Positions 58,806-64,000 of a stretch of 64,000 nucleotides of DNA are shown here, piece by piece; the stretch's first letter is position 1; the number at the start of each line of letters is the position of its first letter. The translations under genes were made by a program, and so were the position numbers. The notes beneath the pieces were generated by a model that saw nothing but the letters and a program-made list of their open reading frames with translations, searched no databases and had not been told where the DNA came from. The stretch covers positions 12,837,845 to 12,901,844 of the forward strand of contig OZ020524.1 in the NCBI GenBank assembly GCA_963971425.1, read 5' to 3'. This stretch comes from Bryoerythrophyllum caledonicum (lineage: Eukaryota > Streptophyta > Bryopsida > Pottiales > Pottiaceae).

Positions 58806-59676
58806 CTCCTAAAAGATTGTTATTATGTTTCACCAAAACCACCCTAAATTTGTCTCTTTTTATGAGATATCATGAGACTAGTTCAAACTTTTACTATTTT
58901 CAGTTGTAGGATCTCGAAGTTTAGTACTACATGAACCATGTGGATTGTAAGATACATGCATTTGAAAGGTGCCATAAAATGTTTTTCTTCCTTGGCGCAC
59001 GGGGTCTTCGTACTTTGACTTGAAATAAGAGCATATTTCTCCACTACATATTGCATGAATTTATGAAACTATATTTTAACTTATGATAGGTCATTGCAAG
59101 CCAAAAATCACAAGGAATGGAGGGGTTTAGGTTTAGGAAAATTTATTGCAATGTCTAAGGGTTTTAGAATGTGGTCCTTTTCTTGACAAAACAATCTTAT
59201 TCTTTATAAATATTTTTGAATATAGAACGATGACATCATCATGTCGACTTCTACCATGGGATAATTTTGGAAAAATAAATAAATTCTTGATTTCTATGCA
59301 TTTTAAAAAAAAAATCAATGAGGGCTACCAAGAATTTTCCTTTCTTTGCTGCCCACCTCAAAACTTAAAAGACTATACTATTCAACTTTATAATATTGAG
59401 TTCTAAAGCACCATGCCCATGTGCCCCCCACTCCAACTTTTGATGTTTGAAGAACCATAACTTTTCCCTGTAAATCAAAAAAATTTAAGCAAATATCTCC
59501 AAAAAGATTATATGTATTTATATTCTCAACAAAATTCACCAATTAGATTCACCAATTAGATTCACCAACTAGATTCACCAATTTTTGAGAAGATATGTAT
59601 ATTTTATAAATCAACACCATAGGAATCCAACTAAACCTTCAAAATGCTCATTTTGGGACAGTTTGTCCTTTATAGG
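58806..59676 (+). mobile_element. 0.9-kb TTAA element, divergent subfamily
   Basis: TTAA at 58802-58805 and 59677-59680; 871 bp. The left end is CTCCTAAAAGATTG, then TTTCACCAAAACCACCC. The right end complement is CCTATAAAGGACAAACTGTC. It is the same subfamily as the split element at 35810. Confidence 0.7.
59537..59587 (+). repeat. 13-bp tandem repeat
   Basis: CACCAATTAGATT three times plus a partial unit, within the TTAA element. It may be a variable-number locus. Confidence 0.9.
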
Positions 59677-60232
59677 TTAATGAAAAGATATAGAGTTTTG
59701 AGTTTAAGATGAGAAGAGTAGGCATGGTGGGCAAGATACTATATAGCCAAGTAGTACTACTATAGGACTCAAATAGTACTATTGTAGAGCTGAATAGTGC
59801 ACTTTTTTTGAGATGGATACCGGTGAAGGAACGTTCTTGGCAACCCTCATTATTTTAGTAAAAAACTGGTGGAAATTGAGGATTTTACTTTATTTCAAAA
59901 ACAATTCTCCTAATGAAAGAAAGCATAACAATTCTATCCACCATTTGGATTTTAGATCCAACAATGAGATTTTAATTTAAATAATAAAGTTACTTCCTAG
60001 ATAAGTGGCTACTTTATGTACCCCTAGTCATTGCAAGTCCTTATCTTATCCTAAACACCTTCATTACTTGTGATTCTTGGAGTGCAATGACCTAACACAA
60101 GGTAGAACAAAGATTCATAAAATTTATGCAATGTGTAGTGGAAAAATATGCCATGATTTTGGATTCTGTATGCTAACCCACGTGTCTCCATACAGAATGA
60201 AAAAGAAGAAGAAGAAGAAGGAGAAGAAAGCT

Positions 60233-60322
60233 GGTCTCCGAAGGAGGCCGACTTGAATAAAGTGTTTGTTGGTTCCACTACTAAGACCATGTCCACCGGA
60301 CAAGGAATTAGTAAGCTGGAAC
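60233..60322 (+). ncRNA. Double-hairpin repeat, copy 3
   Basis: Hairpin 1 is GGTCTCC-GAA-GGAGGCC (60233-60249), seven pairs including one G-T. Hairpin 2 (60272-60322) pairs GTTCCA with TGGAAC, ACTAA with TTAGT, and TGTCC with GGACA around ACC. It is the best folded copy. A purine run of GAA repeats precedes it. Transcription is not shown. Confidence 0.45.
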
Positions 60323-60570
60323 TACTTCCCCCTCTCGAGGGTAGACACTATGTAACGAATGAAAAAACCATATTGCACTCTTCAAATGCATACATCTTAC
60401 AATTTGTGTGCTCAAGGTTTTTGAGTGTCTTTTTATGGTAGTTAAATTGAAGATCCTACATTTGAATATAGTAAAAAGTTGTTTCAATTAGTCTTGCTAT
60501 CTCTCATCTTAGAATTGCAATATTTGGGGTCCTCTTGGTGAATCATAATCTCCATCCTATGCGGTTAACC

Positions 60571-60953
60571 CTTACAGGTCTAAGAAGCCACATTTGGGTT
60601 GCATCATGATGTTTTTTGTGTATTAAACATACAGGGTGTACTAATTAATGTATACAATAGTTACAAAAGTTTGTATTTGTATTAAGCCCGATCCAATGAT
60701 ACATGACATTTCAAATTTAGATCACCGTAGCACCTAGTACATGTTTGAGAAGTTGCAAAATGGTCATGAATTCTACATGTATGGTGTCAATTTTGAACAT
60801 GATAAGGTTTAGGAATTGAAATGACTTGCAAATGAAAGATGATAGTTAAAAAATCTTCAATTTAAACGTGTATGTCTTGCTAAGTTACATTTTTTGTATC
60901 CCAAGAGTAAAATTTGTTTCTGTTTATATGGTCCCCTATAGACCTTTCAGGAT
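60571..60953. mobile_element. Divergent TTAA element
   Basis: TTAA near 60565 precedes CCCTTACAGGTCTAAG. The right side complement reads CCTGAAAGGTCTATAGG after a TTAA-like TTATTAA. The interior resembles the 0.22-kb MITE (TTCTACATGTATGGTGTC). It contains TACAGGGTGTACTAATTA at 60640, which could be a separate small insertion. Confidence 0.4.
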
Positions 60954-61108
60954 TATTAAAGAGCAAATCAATGATATCTTCTTTATTCACTTCAAACACT
61001 GTAACCTTTGAGTCTGTAGAGTAAATTTTAAAGATTTTTTTTAAGCACATTCTTGTCGTAAGCTAGATTAAAACCTCTCCGTTGAACATGAAAATAGTTT
61101 CCACTACA

Positions 61109-61346
61109 CTACCGTACGCTACGGTGAGTTTCGGCAGGCATGTGCCGAAGCATTTTTTTTTGGTCACATTGATTCGACACAATGGATATCATATAGGTAT
61201 TGCATGAGTATCACCTAGATCTTGCACGGGTGTCGCCTTGGTATTACATAGGTATCTCCTAGTCAAATCTCTTGAAATTTCCAAAATTTTGGACAAATCC
61301 CCATTTTAAATTAATTATGTACGAAACTGACCATAGCGTAGGGTAG
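61109..61346. mobile_element. CTACCC-type MITE, 238 bp
   Basis: The left begins CTACCGTACGCTACGGTGAG and the complement of the right end CTACCCTACGCTATGGTCAG. 22 of 25 positions match. A diverged copy is at 34701. The target duplication is not clear, so no superfamily is assigned. Confidence 0.75.
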
Positions 61347-62094
61347 TATGGACAATTTTGAATTGGTTTTGGTGAGAATTTTTCAATTAAATTTAGAGGT
61401 CAAGCCAAATTATAAAAGTGGTTTTTAAAGCTCAAATCTACATAGTTAAAAATGTCATACATCAAAAAGCAAATCTACAGCAAATGGTATACGTAGTGGT
61501 TAGTGATAGAGCATTCTATGGTGTATCACAAAGTCAAAGACAGAAAAGGATGTTGCTATGTTGAGAGCATGATCTTCTCAGGCCTATGTGCATGTCTTGA
61601 TGCAATATTAGCAAGTTCTACTTTCTATGTGGAGGATCCCCCTTATTTTTCTTCATAAAAGTGACGCTGATGTTGCAGACATCAGTCCCTTATCCCAACC
61701 AAAATTTCAAATTAGATAACTGCTATTCTTCATTTGATAGATTTTCTTGTTTATCCTTAATAGTTGTTAGATATGGAAGAATTTGTGGTATGTCCCATTA
61801 ATCCTCAACCCCTAAAGGACCAAGGCTATGTTTCACCAAAACCACCCCAAATTTGTAGGTAATCTACATACTATGCAATGTACGGTTCCCAACTGATGTT
61901 TGAGGGTTAATTGTAAAGGTTACATCCTCCCTTTCAATGCACGACCGTGTGGACATTAACCCTTTACCGCCTAAGTGGACCATGAGGCATTGGAAGAATG
62001 TACAAGCGTAGTGGATTATGCAGAATATAATCTACACATTGGGTACATTTCATCGCCACCTCACTTCATGGAAATCACTGTAGTTTGTCAATGC
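61347..62094. other. No gene; TTAA-family scraps
   Basis: 61808-61860 holds a left-end fragment (CCCCTAAAGGACCAAGGC, TTTCACCAAAACCACCCC) running into a 0.22-kb MITE fragment. Nothing else recognised. Confidence 0.45.
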
Positions 62095-62098
62095 TTAA

Positions 62099-63021
62099 CC
62101 CCTAAAGGACCACAACCACTTTCGCTCTAAAACTAGTCCAAAATTGCCACTACCAAAAAGAGACATAAAAATCACATTTTAAAGTGAATTTCGGATTTTC
62201 AACCGTAAGATCTTCAAATAGATTTCTATATAAACATGCCATAAAATTTTGGTTGCAATCCATCGCACAGATTGATAGATTTTAGTGTTTAAAGTCAAAA
62301 CAATGGTTCATTTTCTTCCCTGCGTTGAGTAGATCATCAGACTTTGACTTCACTTTGTATCAAACTTTTGCATTGTACAAGGTGTAAATCTATTACCATT
62401 GTCTTAAGCATGATGTTATTTCCCACAACACACCAATTTTTAGAGGTAAAAAAGGGGTGTAGCATATTCAAAACAAGTGTGCAAGGAGTGAAGGTTCAAA
62501 AATTGCCATTTCACATTTTATTTTTTTGTGAACTACGTATGTATTCAAATGATAATCCAAACGGTCAAATAGAAGGTTTTCACCACATATTGTTGTTGAA
62601 AAAATAAAAAGTGAAAAATATGAAGATCTCTAGGTTTTATGTAGAAAAAATGAAATTTTTTCCCCCGGTTGCCCGACAAGGTGTGAAAATGTTTGACTTG
62701 GAAAAAAATGCCTTTCTACACTGAAGACAATAATTTTTCTGGAAAATTTCTGAAGAAGTAAATATTCTTGTGTGAAAAATCTCAATGTCAATAGAAAATT
62801 TTGTCAAAATTTTTGGAGGTGCCCGGAGTCCCCACTTTTGGCTTTAAGTGATACTAACTTTCAAACCACAAATCCAAAAAATAAAATAAAAATATCTCCA
62901 CGAAGCTCTTATCAGAGGCAATCTAGAATAAAAATTTCAGAGAAAAAGGGTTTTTTTTTTCAAATTTTAGAAACCTGCCCAAAATCAGAAATCCCCCGAA
63001 GGAGATTTGGTCCTTTACGGG
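62099..63021 (+). mobile_element. 0.9-kb TTAA element, both ends present
   Basis: TTAA at 62095-62098 and 63022-63025; 923 bp. The left end is CCCCTAAAGGACCACAACCA and the right end TTTGGTCCTTTACGGG. It is the full-length partner of the deleted copy at 22328. Confidence 0.8.
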
Positions 63022-63189
63022 TTAAATGGATTGGAGATCCGAGAGATGCGTTGGAAAGCTCTCTCGGAGCTCCAAGCGCTTTCTGAGCAACACCACAACA
63101 ATGGACAATCGCGATGAAAGTTACAACATCCAAAGCACAAAAACGGCCCTGCCAGGGCCTTGTAGGTGTTAAAAGGGTTAAGCAGGCAA

Positions 63190-63369
63190 ACTTTTCAATG
63201 GTAACATCACAAGACTCTGCGCAAATTTTAAGGGCAAAGAGGATGGAGTTGAGGAGGGTGGCCCTTGTTCATGCATGGGACTTTTCAATGGTAGCATGGC
63301 AAGATTCTGGGCAAGTTTTTAGCACAAAGTTGATGGAATTGAGGAAGGTGGCACTTTTTCATGCATGGG
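63190..63369 (+). repeat. 90-bp direct repeat, two units, open in frame
   Basis: Two 90-bp units start at 63190 and 63280, each beginning ACTTTTCAATGGTA and ending CATGCATGGG. The period is 30 codons, and an open frame (63114-63401) runs through both, encoding FSMV...MELR.VAL.HAW twice. No family recognised. Confidence 0.7.
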
Positions 63370-63401
63370 AAACTATTAGATTGATATTTTTTAGAAAATA
63401 A

Positions 63402-64000
63402 TCTTCATGATTTTTTGAGGGGGAAGGGAAGGAGACTGCAAGCACTCCAGCTATTATTTTACATTTTGCTGTCCCCTGTTTAGCAGGGATTTTAGCAGCC
63501 TGCCTACGTATTTTGAAGGAAGAAAGAAGTACTCTAGTCAACTTTTTAAATGTTTATACAGTGAGAATTTTTTCTATGTAAATTTTTTACACAAATTGCA
63601 AAATTGAATGTGACCTTCCAAAAACACATAAAAATAGAAACCAATATGGAATGCTATGTTATAATCTTCCCCCTTCTTATATAAGTTATTTAAACAAAAT
63701 AGTTTTCTTAGAACGTCATAAATTCTTTTATGTTTATTTCCCCCAAAGCTTATTGCACGTACCATAGTCACTAAAGTTGCATGTACAATAGGGTGACATT
63801 CAAATTGGCCGTTTAGTAGTTCCAGGGATAGTGTCCTACATTGCTGCCAACTTTGACACCCTCCCCAAAGCTGAGAAATTGTTATTTTACCATGAAAATT
63901 TGAGGACAGCATCATCTTTATGTTGAAAACATGCATACCAAATTTCAAGTCCAGGAGACTTATACAAAAAAACTTATGCAAGATCTACCAACATGGGATA
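63402..64000. other. No gene supported
   Basis: A 135-residue minus-strand frame (63981-63574) has Phe/Cys/His-rich composition without a recognisable domain. It may be chance. Confidence 0.3.

Noticed and set aside
60640..60670. TACAGGGTGTACTAATTA as a mariner terminal repeat
   Set aside because: No inverted partner was found nearby and the Tc1 gene's flanks do not contain it.
1..64000. CRISPR arrays, operons, rRNA and tRNA genes
   Set aside because: No regular spacer array, no rRNA-like segment and no convincing tRNA cloverleaf were seen; the gene structure is eukaryotic.

Overview
The window reads as AT-rich, gene-poor nuclear DNA of a streptophyte, probably a seed-free land plant or a close algal relative. 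Three things point that way: a plant-type D cyclin with an LxCxE motif and six exons, plant-style PIF/Harbinger and Ty3/gypsy remnants, and short CCCTAAA runs. The species cannot be named from the sequence. I find one intact host gene, the cyclin D gene at 47.7-49.2 kb on the minus strand. It sits in a GC-rich island and has very short introns of 73-109 bp.

Nearly everything else is mobile or repeated DNA. Region by region: 0.2-0.8 kb is a degenerate GC-rich minisatellite. 3.9-4.8 kb is a collapsed gypsy-like gag fragment. 7.9-11.6 kb is a CCGGA-rich block with a broken orphan coding region. 12.4-14.3 kb holds TTAA elements and a foldback element. 15.9-16.4 kb is a GC-rich MITE. 18.5-22.0 kb is a PIF/Harbinger-type element with a frameshifted DDE transposase and a second gene that joins, across an intron, a SANT/Myb-like DNA-binding region to a Ulp1-type (C48) protease. 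24.8-31.4 kb holds degraded minus-strand coding remnants of unknown elements. 32.5-46.9 kb is a mosaic of short transposons. 47.7-49.2 kb is the cyclin gene. 51.6-53.3 kb and 58.7-63.0 kb are more short elements. 57.1-58.1 kb is a Tc1-type DD34E transposase with one frameshift.

The main theme is a set of non-autonomous elements flanked by TTAA. They fall into size classes of about 0.9 kb, 0.78 kb, 0.22 kb and 0.12 kb, with termini such as CCCCTAAAGGACCAAGTGTC or TCCTTAAACGTCA. One 0.22 kb element has inserted into a 0.9 kb element, and the unoccupied form of that site is visible in other copies, so TTAA is the insertion target. TTAA targeting is known for piggyBac and Kolobok, which are not a usual part of plant genomes. 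No transposase for these elements is present here.

A second candidate novelty is a roughly 110-bp repeat, present three times, that keeps two hairpins although its sequence has diverged.
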